Shown here one piece after another: positions 32,560 through 42,153 of a stretch of 64,000 nt of DNA. Under the pieces are notes generated by a model that did not search any database, had not been told where the DNA came from, and was given only the letters and a program-made list of their open reading frames with translations. The DNA is taken from the NCBI RefSeq assembly GCF_036186745.1, contig NZ_CP108086.1, positions 1-64,000 of the forward strand, written 5' to 3'. The position numbers and the translations under genes are program-made. This DNA comes from Microbispora hainanensis (lineage in GTDB: Bacteria; Actinomycetota; Actinomycetes; Streptosporangiales; Streptosporangiaceae). The stretch's first letter is position 1; every line of letters starts with the position of its first letter.

Positions 32560-33030
32560 TCAGGCGGGCAGCGGCGGCAGTTCGCCGGTGGCCTCGTATT
32601 CGGCCAGCTGCCGGATCCGCCGGGCGTGTCGCTCGGCCCCGGAGAACGGCGTGGCCAGGAAGATCGCGACGAACCTGGTGGCCTCCTCCGGCGTGTGCTG
32701 CCGGGCGCCCAGGCTGATCACGTTGGCGTCGTTGTGCTCGCGGGCGAGCTTCGCCGTTTCCTCGTTCCAGGCGAGGGCCGCGCGCACCCCCCGCACCTTG
32801 TTGGCGGCGATCTGCTCGCCGTTCCCCGAGCCGCCGATCACCACCCCGAGGCTGCCAGGGTCGCCGGCCACGCCCTGCGCGGCGCGCAGCACGAACGGCG
32901 GATAGTCGTCCTCCGCGTCGTAGACGTGGGGACCACAGTCCTCCACCTCGTGGCCCTGCTCCTTGAGCCAGGCGACCAGATGATTCTTGAGCTCGTAGCC
33001 GGCATGGTCGGCACCGATGTAGACACGCAC
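32560..33030 (-). CDS. rpiB: Ribose-5-phosphate isomerase B
   Basis: Interconverts ribose-5-phosphate and ribulose-5-phosphate. The protein is 156 residues. Key segments are GADHAGYELKNHL and GGSGNGEQIAANK; the Glu near residue 72 replaces the catalytic Cys of the E. coli enzyme, as in the mycobacterial type. The His in HNDANVISLGAR is conserved. The start is GTG at 33030. It diverges from def. The rpiB, Rv2466c and pepN neighbourhood matches M. tuberculosis. Confidence 0.94.
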   Translation of the reverse strand: MRVYIGADHAGYELKNHLVAWLKEQGHEVEDCGPHVYDAEDDYPPFVLRAAQGVAGDPGSLGVVIGGSGNGEQIAANKVRGVRAALAWNEETAKLAREHNDANVISLGARQHTPEEATRFVAIFLATPFSGAERHARRIRQLAEYEATGELPPLPA

Positions 33031-33138
33031 GGCACAAGTTTCCCAGAAAGGCTCTGGCGGGGACGACCCCGGGCTCCACTAGAGTAATAGCCGATATGGG
33101 CCTGCGTCCCTTACACCCTCCGGCCTGACAGGAGTGTC

Positions 33139-33627
33139 ATGCACGAGCTTCGGTATGTCGGCGACCCGGTCCTGCGTACCCCCGCCGAACCCGTGACGGA
33201 CTTCGACCGCGAGCTGCGCCGGCTGATCGACGAGATGTTCGCCGTCATGTACCAGTCCGACGGTGTCGGGCTCGCGGGGCCGCAGATCGGCGTGGGCCTG
33301 CGGCTGTTCGTCTACGACATCAGCAACCGCAAGGGACACGTGATCAACCCGGAGCTGACGATCGACGACTCCGAGCCGGTCATCGAGGAGGAGGGCTGCC
33401 TGTCGGTGCCCGGCAAGGAGACCGGCAGGCCGCTGTACGCCCCGACCCCCCGCGCCGCCGGGGTCACCCTGCGCGGGGTCGACAAGCTCGGCCGGCCCGT
33501 CTCCCTGAAGGCCCGCGGCATGCTCGCCCGGTGCTTCCAGCACGAGTTCGACCACCTCGAAGGCATGCTGTACGTCGACCGGCTGGGCAAGGACGAGCGC
33601 CGCAAGATCCTGCTGCAGACGCCCTGA
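33139..33627 (+). CDS. def: Peptide deformylase
   Basis: Metalloenzyme that removes the formyl group from nascent proteins. The protein is 162 residues. All three motifs are present: GVGLAGPQIG, EEGCLSVPG and QHEFDHLEG, whose Cys and two His bind the metal. ATG at 33139 has AGGAG 6 bases upstream. It is convergent with the aldehyde dehydrogenase gene (4 bases between stops) and is a probable second deformylase rather than the fmt-linked one. Confidence 0.95.
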   Translation: MHELRYVGDPVLRTPAEPVTDFDRELRRLIDEMFAVMYQSDGVGLAGPQIGVGLRLFVYDISNRKGHVINPELTIDDSEPVIEEEGCLSVPGKETGRPLYAPTPRAAGVTLRGVDKLGRPVSLKARGMLARCFQHEFDHLEGMLYVDRLGKDERRKILLQTP

Positions 33628-33631
33628 CGTC

Positions 33632-35038
33632 CTACATCAGGATGGCCTTGATCTCCAGGAACTCCTCGAGGCCGAACTCGCCCAGCTCGCGGCCGATCCC
33701 GGAGTGCTTGTAGCCGCCGAACGGCGCCATCGTGTTGAACCGGCCGCCGTTGACCGACACCTGCCCGGTGCGCAGGCGGCGGGCGACCGCGAGCGCCCTG
33801 CCCTCGGTGCCCGCCCAGACCGCCCCCGACAGCCCGTACGGCGTGCCGTTGGCGATCTCGACCGCCTCGTCCTCCGAGGAGAACGGGATGATCGACAGCA
33901 CCGGGCCGAAGATCTCCTCCTGCTCGATGGCCATGCCCGGCGAGACGCCCGCGAAGATCGCGGGCTCGACGTAGTAGCCGCGCTCCATGGGGTTGTCGGT
34001 GCCGCCGAGCACGAGGCGGGCGCCCTCCTCCTGGCCGCGGTTGATGTACTTGACGACCCGGTCGCGCTGGGCGGCGGACACCAGGGGCCCCAGCCGTGTG
34101 CCCTCGGCGAACGGGTCGCCGGGGACGTAGGCGCCGGCCGCCTGCACGGCCAGCCCCACGGCGTCGTCGTACTGGTCCCAGTGGACGAGCATCCGGGTCA
34201 GCGCGGAACAGGTCTGGCCCGAGTTGAGGTAGGCCCCCGCGACGCCGCTCTTGACCGCCTTCTCCAGGTCGGCGTCGGGCAGGATGATGTTCGCCGACTT
34301 GCCGCCCAGCTCCAGCGCCACCCGCTTGACCGTCTCGGCCGCGAGGGCCGCGACCCGGCGGCCCGCCCTGGTCGACCCGGTGAACGAGACCATGTCGACG
34401 TCAGGGTGGGCGGCGATGGCCTCGCCGACCACCGGACCGTGGCCGCTGACCATGTTGAACACGCCGGGCGGCAGCCCGATCTCGTGGAAGATGCCGGCCA
34501 GCGCGTACGCCGCGAGAGGCGCGACCTCGCTCGGCTTGAGCACGACGGTGCACCCGGCCGCGAGGGCCGGAGCCACCTTGCACACCACCTGGTGGAGCGG
34601 GTAGTTCCACGGCGTGATCGCGCCGACCACGCCGACGGGCTCCCGCACGACGAGCGAGTTGCCCACGCGGCCGGCGTCGAACTCGTACCGTTTGGCGAGG
34701 TCGGCGTAGGAGGCCAGCACCTCGGCCGGCATCAGCGTCTGCACCTTCAGCGCGAGCGTTAGCGGGGCGCCCATGTCGGTGGCGATCGTGGCCGCGATCT
34801 CCTGCGCGCGTTCCTGCAGCAGCCCGGCCGCCGCCCCGAGGAACGCGGCGCGTTCGGCCGGTTCCAGGGCCGACCACGACGGGAAGGCGGCACGGGCGGC
34901 GGCGACGGCGGACTCGACGTCGGCGGGTGCCCCGGCGGGCACCCGGTCCACGACCTCCTCGGTCGCGGGATTGACGACGTCGACGGCCTCGCGCGAGGCG
35001 GACGGGACCCAGGCTCCATTCATGTAGAGGTGACGCAT
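33632..35038 (-). CDS. Aldehyde dehydrogenase family protein
   Basis: NAD(P)-dependent aldehyde dehydrogenase of 468 residues. The catalytic Cys is in [11 protein letters not shown] and the general-base Glu in LELGGKSAN; the oxyanion Asn is in [10 protein letters not shown] and the cofactor loop is FTGSTRAGR. The substrate cannot be assigned. ATG at 35038 is chosen because AAGGATG precedes it; an ATG at 35047 overlaps that ribosome-binding site. It follows the Rv2466c-like gene on the same strand by about 95 bases. Confidence 0.92.
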   Translation of the reverse strand: MRHLYMNGAWVPSASREAVDVVNPATEEVVDRVPAGAPADVESAVAAARAAFPSWSALEPAERAAFLGAAAGLLQERAQEIAATIATDMGAPLTLALKVQTLMPAEVLASYADLAKRYEFDAGRVGNSLVVREPVGVVGAITPWNYPLHQVVCKVAPALAAGCTVVLKPSEVAPLAAYALAGIFHEIGLPPGVFNMVSGHGPVVGEAIAAHPDVDMVSFTGSTRAGRRVAALAAETVKRVALELGGKSANIILPDADLEKAVKSGVAGAYLNSGQTCSALTRMLVHWDQYDDAVGLAVQAAGAYVPGDPFAEGTRLGPLVSAAQRDRVVKYINRGQEEGARLVLGGTDNPMERGYYVEPAIFAGVSPGMAIEQEEIFGPVLSIIPFSSEDEAVEIANGTPYGLSGAVWAGTEGRALAVARRLRTGQVSVNGGRFNTMAPFGGYKHSGIGRELGEFGLEEFLEIKAILM

Positions 35039-35133
35039 GTCACTCATCCTTGCGCCTCGGCTGTCAGATGGCGAGTCTTCCGGCCGAAACCTTTCCAGCG
35101 GATTATCGCGAGGGTGAAGGAGCCTGTGAAGTC

Positions 35134-35742
35134 TCAGGTGAAGATCGGGTCGCGTGTCCTCGACCTCTTCAGCTCGAAGAAGCCGTCGGTGCCGGCGACG
35201 AGCAGAACGCCGTCCCACAGGCGCGCGGCGGCCTCGCCCCTCGGGATGGGCGAGACGACGGGGCCGAAGAACGCCGTGCCCTCGACGGCGATGACGGGGG
35301 TGCCGACCTCCTGGCCGACCAGGTCGATGCCCTCACCGTGCGAGCGCCGGATCTCCTCGTCGTACTCGTCCGAGTCGTGCGCGGCCGCCAGCGCGGGGTC
35401 GAGCCCGGCGGCGGTGAGAGCCTCGGCGATCGTGTCCAGGCCGCGGTCGCGTCCCTCGTCGTGGAAGCGCCTGCCGAGCTCGGTGTAGAGGGTGCCGAGC
35501 ACCTCCTCGCCGTACTTGTCCTTGGCGGCGGCCAGCACTCGCACCGCGCCGAGCGTCTGCTTGACCCGCTCGGCGTAGTCGGCGGGGATGTCCTTGTCCT
35601 CGTTCAGCACGGCCAGGCTCATGATGTGCCAGCGCACGTCGATGGGACGGAGCGCGGTGACCTCGTGGATCCAGCGCGAAGTGATCCACGCCCAGGGGCA
35701 GGCGGGGTCGAACCAGAAATCGACAAGCTTTCGGTCGGACAC
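35134..35742 (-). CDS. DsbA-fold protein, Rv2466c family (mycothiol-dependent reductase-like)
   Basis: A 202-residue thioredoxin-fold protein without signal peptide. The active-site segment is [17 protein letters not shown]: Cys15-Pro-Trp followed by Ala18, where Rv2466c has CPWC. The conserved cis-Pro region is [12 protein letters not shown]. Rv2466c is a mycothiol-dependent nitroreductase/oxidoreductase; losing the second Cys suggests a monothiol mechanism. GTG at 35742. As in M. tuberculosis, it lies divergent to pepN and near rpiB. Confidence 0.9.
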   Translation of the reverse strand: MSDRKLVDFWFDPACPWAWITSRWIHEVTALRPIDVRWHIMSLAVLNEDKDIPADYAERVKQTLGAVRVLAAAKDKYGEEVLGTLYTELGRRFHDEGRDRGLDTIAEALTAAGLDPALAAAHDSDEYDEEIRRSHGEGIDLVGQEVGTPVIAVEGTAFFGPVVSPIPRGEAAARLWDGVLLVAGTDGFFELKRSRTRDPIFT

Positions 35743-35924
35743 TGTGACACCCTCTCGTACGGACTATGGTTCCCTCGGTCGTCAACCCGGGCAGGAAATC
35801 TCCTATTCCAGGTAGGAGCGATCTCGAATCCGCCTTGTCGCCGCGGCGTGGCAGGATTCATGCAATCCCTGCCGCGACGGGGCGGCGGGGGCCGGGGGCG
35901 TTGATCATGCGATGAGGAGCGGGT

Positions 35925-38501
35925 GTGGCAGGGAATCTGACACGGGACGAGGCTCGGGAGCGTGCTCGGTTGCTCACCGTCCAGTCCTACCAGGTCGAGC
36001 TCGACCTGACCGAGGGCGAGGAGCGGTTCGAGAGCATCACGACGGTCCGCTTCACGTCGGACCGTGAGGGGGCGGACACGTTCATCGACCTCCACGGCGC
36101 GCACGTGCGGAAGGTCGTGCTCAACGGCCGGGAGCTGGACGCCGGCACCTACGACGCCGAGAAGGGCCGCATCCCGCTGCCGGGGCTCGCCGCGCAGAAC
36201 GAGCTGCGCGTGGACGCCGACTGCTCCTACATGCGCACCGGCGAGGGCCTGCACCGCTTCGTCGACCCTGTCGACCAGCAGGTCTACCTGCACAGCCAGT
36301 TCGAGACGGCCGACGCGCACCGCATGTACGCCTGCTTCGACCAGCCGGACCTCAAGGCGACCTTCGAGCTGACCGTCCTCGCCCCCGCCGACTGGGAGGT
36401 CGTGTCCAACGCCGCCCCCGACGCGGTCGAGGCGCTGGAGGAGCACCAGGGGCGGCACGGCACACTGCAGGCGGCCAAGCGCTGGCACTTCCCGCCGACT
36501 CCCGTCATGTCGACGTACATCACGGCCCTCATCGCCGGGCCGTACGCGGTCGTGCGCGACGAGCACGACGGGATCCCGCTCGGGATCTACGTGCGCCGCT
36601 CGCTCGCGCAGTATCTCGACCCCGAGAACATCTTCGAGGTCACCAAGCAGGGCTTCGACTTCTTCCACCGCGTCTTCGGGCTGCGCTACCCCTTCGGCAA
36701 GTACGACCAGCTGTTCGTGCCGGAGTTCAACGCGGGCGCCATGGAGAATGCGGGCGCGGTGACCTTCCTGGAGGACTACGTCTTCCGCTCGCGCGTGACC
36801 GACGCGCTGATCGAGCGCCGCGCGGAGACGATCCTGCACGAGATGGCGCACATGTGGTTCGGCGACCTCGTCACCATGCGCTGGTGGGACGACCTGTGGC
36901 TGAACGAGTCGTTCGCCACCTACATGTCCGTGCTGTGCCAGGCCGAGGCCACGCGGTGGGGTCAGGGCGCGTGGACGACGTTCGCCAACGTCGAGAAGGC
37001 CTGGGCCTACCGGCAGGACCAGCTGCCCTCCACCCACCCCATCGCCGCCGACATCCCGGACATGCAGGCCGTCGAGGTCAACTTCGACGGCATCACGTAC
37101 GCCAAGGGCGCCTCGGTGCTCAAGCAGCTCGTCGCGTACGTGGGGCTCGACAACTTCCTCGCCGGGGTGCGCGACTACTTCAACGAGCACGCCTGGAAGA
37201 ACACCACCCTGCAGGACCTGCTGTCGGCACTGGAGCGCACCTCCGGGCGTGACCTGTCGTCCTGGTCGAAGGAGTGGCTGGAGACCTCGGGCGTCAACAC
37301 GCTGCGCTCGTCGTTCACCACCGACGACGAGGGCCGGTTCCTGAGCTTCGACGTGCTGCAGGAGGCCACGCAGGAGCACCCGACGCTGCGCTCGCACCGC
37401 GTCGCCATCGGCCTGTACTCCCTGCGCGACGGCGTGCTGACCCGGACCAAGCGGGTCGAGCTCGACATCGTCGGCGCGCGGACGTCCGTGCCCGAGCTGA
37501 TCGGCGAGGTCCAGCCCGACCTCGTGCTGGTGAACGACGACGACCTCACGTACGCGAAGATCCGCCTCGACGACCGGTCGCTGCAGACCCTCGTGAACGG
37601 CGGGATCAGCGCGTTCGCCGAGTCGCTGCCCCGCGCGCTGTGCTGGTCGGCCGCCTGGGACATGACGCGCGACGCCGAGATGGCCACCCGCGACTACGTC
37701 AAGCTGGTCGTCTCCGGCATCGACTCGGTGCGCGACCTCACCGTCCTGCAGACCGTGCTGCGCCAGGCCCGCCAGGCCGTGCAGCAGTACGCCGACCCGG
37801 CGTGGCGGGCCACCGGCCTGAACGAGCTGGCCGGCGCGCTGCGCCGGCTCGTCGCGTCGGCCGAGCCGGGCTCGGACCACCAGCTCGCCTACGTCAACGC
37901 CCTCGCGGCGACCGCCGTCTCACCCGAGGACCTGGCGTTCCTCAAGGGCATCTTCGACGGCACCGCGGTGCCCGAGGGCCTGGCCGTCGACGCCGACCTG
38001 CGCTGGACGCTCATCCAGTCGCTCGTGTCCGGCGGCGTCCTCGGCGCCGCGGAGATCGACGCCGAGCTGGCCAGGGACGCCACGGCGACCGGCGAGCGCT
38101 CGGCCGCCACCAGCCGGGCCTCGATCCCGACCCCGGAGGCCAAGGCCGAGACCTGGGCGACGATCGTGGGCGGGAAGCTGAGCGGCGCGCTGCTGCGCGC
38201 CACGATCCTCGGCTTCATGGACCCGCAGCACCCCGAGCTGCTGGAGCCGTACGCCGACCGCTACTTCGAGGAGGTCGGGCGGATCTGGAGCGAGTGGACC
38301 TCCGACATGGCGCAGAACTTCGCCATCGGCTGCTACCCCGCGCTGCTGATCAGGCCGGAGACCGTGGCCCGCACGCAGGAGTACATCAGCACCACGCAGC
38401 CGCCGCACGCGCTGCGGCGCCTGCTGCTGGAGGGCGCCGACGGCGTCAGCCGGGCGCTGCGCGCCCGGGAGCGGGACGCCGCCGCCGGATCCGCCGCCTG
38501 A
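35925..38501 (+). CDS. pepN: Aminopeptidase N (M1 family)
   Basis: Zinc aminopeptidase of 858 residues that trims N-terminal residues from peptides. The substrate motif GAMEN is in FNAGAMENAGAVTF, and the zinc motif is HEMAHMW with the distal Glu in DDLWLNESFAT. The C-terminal ERAP1-like helical domain is full length. GTG at 35925 has GAGGAG about 6 bases upstream. It diverges from the Rv2466c-like gene, as in mycobacteria, and ends before a strong hairpin. Confidence 0.96.
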   Translation: MAGNLTRDEARERARLLTVQSYQVELDLTEGEERFESITTVRFTSDREGADTFIDLHGAHVRKVVLNGRELDAGTYDAEKGRIPLPGLAAQNELRVDADCSYMRTGEGLHRFVDPVDQQVYLHSQFETADAHRMYACFDQPDLKATFELTVLAPADWEVVSNAAPDAVEALEEHQGRHGTLQAAKRWHFPPTPVMSTYITALIAGPYAVVRDEHDGIPLGIYVRRSLAQYLDPENIFEVTKQGFDFFHRVFGLRYPFGKYDQLFVPEFNAGAMENAGAVTFLEDYVFRSRVTDALIERRAETILHEMAHMWFGDLVTMRWWDDLWLNESFATYMSVLCQAEATRWGQGAWTTFANVEKAWAYRQDQLPSTHPIAADIPDMQAVEVNFDGITYAKGASVLKQLVAYVGLDNFLAGVRDYFNEHAWKNTTLQDLLSALERTSGRDLSSWSKEWLETSGVNTLRSSFTTDDEGRFLSFDVLQEATQEHPTLRSHRVAIGLYSLRDGVLTRTKRVELDIVGARTSVPELIGEVQPDLVLVNDDDLTYAKIRLDDRSLQTLVNGGISAFAESLPRALCWSAAWDMTRDAEMATRDYVKLVVSGIDSVRDLTVLQTVLRQARQAVQQYADPAWRATGLNELAGALRRLVASAEPGSDHQLAYVNALAATAVSPEDLAFLKGIFDGTAVPEGLAVDADLRWTLIQSLVSGGVLGAAEIDAELARDATATGERSAATSRASIPTPEAKAETWATIVGGKLSGALLRATILGFMDPQHPELLEPYADRYFEEVGRIWSEWTSDMAQNFAIGCYPALLIRPETVARTQEYISTTQPPHALRRLLLEGADGVSRALRARERDAAAGSAA

Positions 38502-38586
38502 TCCGCCTGTCCGATCCGCTGGCTGATCCTGGCCTGATGCCGGTCTGATCCTGACCGGACCGGCGTCGGGCCGCACGATCACGACC

Positions 38587-38620
38587 CCGAGGGCCCCGGC
38601 ACTACCGCCGGGGCCCTCGG
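38587..38620 (+). terminator. pepN terminator
   Basis: A perfect 14-bp GC stem pairs 38587-38600 with 38607-38620 around the loop ACTACC, 86 bases after the pepN stop. There is no T-tract, as is common in actinomycetes. Confidence 0.75.
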
Positions 38621-38663
38621 GCGCATCAGAGGACATGCGGGCGCAGCAGGGGTCCCGTGCGGC

Positions 38664-38912
38664 GGGCGTGTCGCCGCGGACGCGTAGGGGCCTCGGGCGT
38701 GTGGCGCGGCCAGCGCAGAGGCGAGGCGCGGGCGGATGACGTGGGCGTGTCGCCGCGGACGCATAAAAGCCTCGCGCTTGTGGCGCGGACGCACATAGGC
38801 GAGGCGCGGGCCGGGTGGCGCGGGGGCGCCGGCTGGGCTGTGGCCGGCGAGCGAAAGCGGGCCTGTGGCGGGCGCGCCGGCGAGGCTGTGGCGGGCGCGT
38901 GAAAGCGGGCCG
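38664..38912. repeat. Degenerate long direct repeats in a gene-free gap
   Basis: Two copies of a roughly 79-bp unit start at 38664 and 38743 with GGGCGTGTCGCCGCGGACGC and share GAGGCGAGGCGCGGGC near their ends. They are followed by a second family (GGCTGTGG..GCGAAAGCGGGCC, 38832-38912) repeated with variation. I see no credible gene in the 630 bases between pepN and lemA. Frames on the minus strand give only low-complexity Arg/Ala/Pro protein. Confidence 0.7.
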
Positions 38913-38989
38913 CAAGCCGGATGCAAGGCACCGGGAGTGCGATGGGGATGCCAGGACCGTTCGCCGCGGCGTCCACAGGACCGTTCACG

Positions 38990-39037
38990 ACCCTTCACCG
39001 TGCCCCTCACCGGGCCCCTCACCGGGCCCCTCACCGG
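38990..39037. repeat. 12-bp tandem repeat upstream of lemA
   Basis: Three exact copies of GCCCCTCACCGG (39002-39013, 39014-39025, 39026-39037) follow a diverged copy (38990-39001). It ends about 98 bases before the lemA start. The unit length is a multiple of three, but no gene reads through it convincingly. Confidence 0.8.
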
Positions 39038-39134
39038 GCCGCTGAAAGGGCCGTTCACAGGATCTTCGACGGAACCTTCGCTTTGGGCCCTTCACCGGGC
39101 GGACGGGCCGGGCTACCGTCCGTCCAGGAGGCCC

Positions 39135-39695
39135 GTGAACGCCATGATCCCTATGCTCGTCGCCCTCGCCGTCGTGGCCGTCCTCGTCGCGACGGTCGTC
39201 TCCGCCTACAACCGCCTCGTACGCGCCCGCAACAACGTCGACAACGCCTGGGCGCAGATCGACGTGCAGCTCAGGCGGCGCTACGACCTGATCCCCAACC
39301 TCGTGGAGACCGTCAAGGGCTACGCCGCCCACGAGCGGGCGACCCTGGAGGCCGTCGTCGCGGCGCGCTCGCAGGCCATCGGCGCACAGGGCCCCGAGGA
39401 GCGGGCCGCGGCCGAAAACCTGCTGTCCGGCGCGCTGAAGAGCCTCTTCGCGGTGGCCGAGGCCTATCCCGACCTCAAGGCGAGCGCCGGCTTCGCCGAG
39501 CTCCAGGAGGAGCTGGCCACCACGGAGAACCGGATCGCCTACTCGCGGCAGTACTACAACGACGCCGTCCTGACCTACAACAACGCCATCCAGACGGTGC
39601 CCGCCAACCTCGTGGCGGGCATGACCGGCTTCACGCCCCGCGAGTATTTCCAGGCGCCCGGCGAGGAGCGCGGCCCCGTCCAGGTCGGGTTCTGA
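39135..39695 (+). CDS. lemA: LemA family protein
   Basis: A 186-residue membrane-anchored protein. One N-terminal helix (about residues 6-28) precedes a long helical cytoplasmic or surface domain with the family signature NRLVRARNNVDNAWAQIDVQLRRRYDLIPNLVETVKGYA and the end NLVAGMTGFTPREYF. Function is poorly defined. AGGAGG at 39126-39131 is 3 bases from GTG 39135 and 12 from ATG 39144, so either may be the start. It is followed within 2 bases by a DUF2207 gene, the usual LemA partner. Confidence 0.92.
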   Translation: MNAMIPMLVALAVVAVLVATVVSAYNRLVRARNNVDNAWAQIDVQLRRRYDLIPNLVETVKGYAAHERATLEAVVAARSQAIGAQGPEERAAAENLLSGALKSLFAVAEAYPDLKASAGFAELQEELATTENRIAYSRQYYNDAVLTYNNAIQTVPANLVAGMTGFTPREYFQAPGEERGPVQVGF

Positions 39696-39697
39696 CC

Positions 39698-41167
39698 ATG
39701 GCCTTCTGGGCGGCCGCGGCGGCGGCGACCGGGCTGTGGCTGCTGCTCCTGCTCGCGCTCGCCGCGGCGACGAGAAACCCGGACGTCGAGCCGGGCCCGG
39801 CCACCGGAGTGCTCGCGGAGCACTCCCCCGCGGTGGTCGACCTGATCACCGGCGGCTGGCGGCTGTGCGACGAGGCGGCCTCCGCCACCCTGCTCGACCT
39901 GGCCGCCAGGGGCGTCGTGGCCGTCGAGGAGATCGGCCCCGAGCTGTCCCTCGTACGGCTGCGCAAGGACCCCGGCGGCCTGCGGCCGTACGAGCGGCTC
40001 GTCTACGACCACGTGCGCGCGCTGGCCGTGGACGGCGTGGTGGCGACGGGGGCGCTGGCCGAGGGCTCGCGCGACCTGCGCCGGTGGTGGAAGAGCTTCC
40101 GCAGGAAGGTGATCGTCGAGGCGCGGGAGCAGGGCCTGTCACGGCCGCGCTGGAGCCGGGGCCACGCGCTGCTCCTCGGCGCGGCGGCGGTGGTCCCCGC
40201 CGCGGCGATCGGCATCGCGGCCGGTGCCGGCGACGCCGGTGCGGACCACAACGGCGGGCCCGGAGCGGCGATCGTGTCCTTCGCCCTGCTCGTGATGTTG
40301 ATGGGCAGGCTGAACGGGGAGCGCGGCACGGCCGAGGGGGCCGCGGCCGCCGCGCACTGGCTGGGCGTCCGCGAGCACCTGCGGGCGACGGGACGGTTCG
40401 CCGAGCAGCCCGCCGCCTCGGTCACGATCTGGGGCCGCCACCTCGCGTACGCCGCCGCGCTCGGGCTCGCGCCGCGTGCCGTCGGGAACCTCCCGGTCAG
40501 CACCCCCGCCGACGACAACCGGGCCTGGTCCGACTATGGCGGGATGTGGCACGTCGTGAACGTCCGCTATCCCTCGCGCCTGCTGTGGGGCCGGCCGCCG
40601 GGGACGACGATCGTACGGGGTCTCGCGGCCGGCTGGTTCGCCGGGTTCTTCACCTGGATCCTCCTGGTGGCCGCCGCCGCGTTCGGCGTGTGGCCGGACG
40701 GTCTGGTCCTGCCCGCCGCCCTCGCCGTGGGCCTGGTGGTAGCGGGCCTGCCGGTCGTCTACGCGATCGGCGACCTCGGCGGCGCGGCGACCGTCGAGGG
40801 CCGGATCGTACGGCTGCGCCGATTCCGCGACGGCAGCAAGGGGGACGACACCGCCAAGTGGACCTACTGGTGCGCCATCGACGAGGGAGGCTCCCGCGAC
40901 GTCAGGGCGATGTGCCTGAGCGAGGACCTGTGGCGCCGTCTGCGGGAGGGCGACACGGTGCGGGCCGTGGCGGGGCGCAGGCTCGGCTGGATCAGGCGGA
41001 TCGACGTGATCGAGGACTCCCGGCTGCGGGCCTCCTACGACGACACCGGTGAGCACCTGGTGGACGCGCCGGAGAACCTCGGCGAGGTGCGCATCCTGCC
41101 CGACCGCCCCGCGCGCGCCTTCCGGGCCGAGGACGGCGGGGCCGATGCCCCCCGGCGCCCTGAGTAA
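39698..41167 (+). CDS. DUF2207-like membrane protein
   Basis: A 489-residue protein with an N-terminal helix (residues 4-24), a predicted helical cytosolic region, a helix pair around 155-205 and another pair near 310-355. Segments such as PAVVDLITGGWRLCDEAASATLLDLAARGVVAVEE and YERLVYDHVRA match the C-terminal part of DUF2207, while the N-terminal beta domain of the full family is missing. ATG at 39698 is 2 bases after the lemA stop, so the two are one operon. The LemA-DUF2207 pairing suggests an envelope role. Confidence 0.82.
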   Translation: MAFWAAAAAATGLWLLLLLALAAATRNPDVEPGPATGVLAEHSPAVVDLITGGWRLCDEAASATLLDLAARGVVAVEEIGPELSLVRLRKDPGGLRPYERLVYDHVRALAVDGVVATGALAEGSRDLRRWWKSFRRKVIVEAREQGLSRPRWSRGHALLLGAAAVVPAAAIGIAAGAGDAGADHNGGPGAAIVSFALLVMLMGRLNGERGTAEGAAAAAHWLGVREHLRATGRFAEQPAASVTIWGRHLAYAAALGLAPRAVGNLPVSTPADDNRAWSDYGGMWHVVNVRYPSRLLWGRPPGTTIVRGLAAGWFAGFFTWILLVAAAAFGVWPDGLVLPAALAVGLVVAGLPVVYAIGDLGGAATVEGRIVRLRRFRDGSKGDDTAKWTYWCAIDEGGSRDVRAMCLSEDLWRRLREGDTVRAVAGRRLGWIRRIDVIEDSRLRASYDDTGEHLVDAPENLGEVRILPDRPARAFRAEDGGADAPRRPE

Positions 41168-41176
41168 GGTCGTCGG

Positions 41177-42148
41177 GTGCACTCAGCCCACGACCTGTTG
41201 ATCGCCCTGGCCGGGAGGTACTCGTTCGGTGACGTCGGCGCGCTCGCGCCGGCCGTGCTCGGAGATGGGGACCAGGCGGCCCTGGTCGCGTCGGTCTGCG
41301 AGTTCGGCCAGCGGTTGCTCACGCTCGACGCGGAGGACTTCCACACCGTGATCGACGCCCAGACGGTGCCCGCCGACCTGCGCAGGCGCGCCCGCGCGTG
41401 CCACATGCCGCAGACGCCCCGGGAGCAGCCGCGCGGCGCGCTCGACTCGCTGCGGCCGGCGTACGCACTGCTCCTGGAGGTCGTCGAGGCCCGCTGGAGG
41501 CGGCGCGAGCTCAGCTCGATGATCGCGGCCGTGCACATCTGCAGCGAGTATCTTCCGCTGCTCGCCTTCGAGCCCGCGCTCGGACACGCGGGCGACCCGG
41601 CCCGGTGGCCGGAGGGCCTGCGCGCTCCCGGCAGCCGGTTCGGGGCCATGCCCGACCGGGAGTGCGATCACACCAGGGCGGAGCGGTCGGCGGCCGAGCG
41701 GACCCTGCGGGTGGCCGTGGAGCCGCCACCCGGCTGGCGGGCCTACTTCGACCGGCAGCACAGCCAGGTGGCGGGGGCGCTCGCCACCTGCGCGGGCCGG
41801 TGCCGCACCCCCTGCTCCGCCCTCGACTGGGTGCCGGACCTCGACGACCTGTCCGCCCGCTGCCGGATCGCGCTGACGTTCGCCGACACCCCGCTCGTAC
41901 GGCTGCGCCACGCGGCCCCGGTCGGCCACGGCTTCGGCGTGCCGTCGCCGGAGGAGGTGCTGGAGGCGTGGGAGCGCAGCCGCGCCGCGCTGGCCAAGCA
42001 CGAGGCGGCCGCCGCCGTCACCGCCGACGACGGCTTCCCGCTGCCGGGGTTACCCTCGCTGTTCTCCGCCGTGGCGGCGGCGCCGGTGCGGCCGGCCACA
42101 CTGCTCGCCGACGTCGCCGCCCACATCGTGAACCTTCTTAAGGACTGA
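41177..42148 (+). CDS. Hypothetical protein
   Basis: A 323-residue soluble protein with no signal peptide, membrane helix or motif I recognise. It is Ala/Arg-rich with scattered Cys (ATCAGRCRTPCSALDW, RARACHMP) that could bind metal. It starts at GTG 41177, 9 bases after the DUF2207 stop, and probably shares its transcript. Base composition matches the neighbours. Confidence 0.65.
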   Translation: MHSAHDLLIALAGRYSFGDVGALAPAVLGDGDQAALVASVCEFGQRLLTLDAEDFHTVIDAQTVPADLRRRARACHMPQTPREQPRGALDSLRPAYALLLEVVEARWRRRELSSMIAAVHICSEYLPLLAFEPALGHAGDPARWPEGLRAPGSRFGAMPDRECDHTRAERSAAERTLRVAVEPPPGWRAYFDRQHSQVAGALATCAGRCRTPCSALDWVPDLDDLSARCRIALTFADTPLVRLRHAAPVGHGFGVPSPEEVLEAWERSRAALAKHEAAAAVTADDGFPLPGLPSLFSAVAAAPVRPATLLADVAAHIVNLLKD

Positions 42149-42153
42149 CCGCG

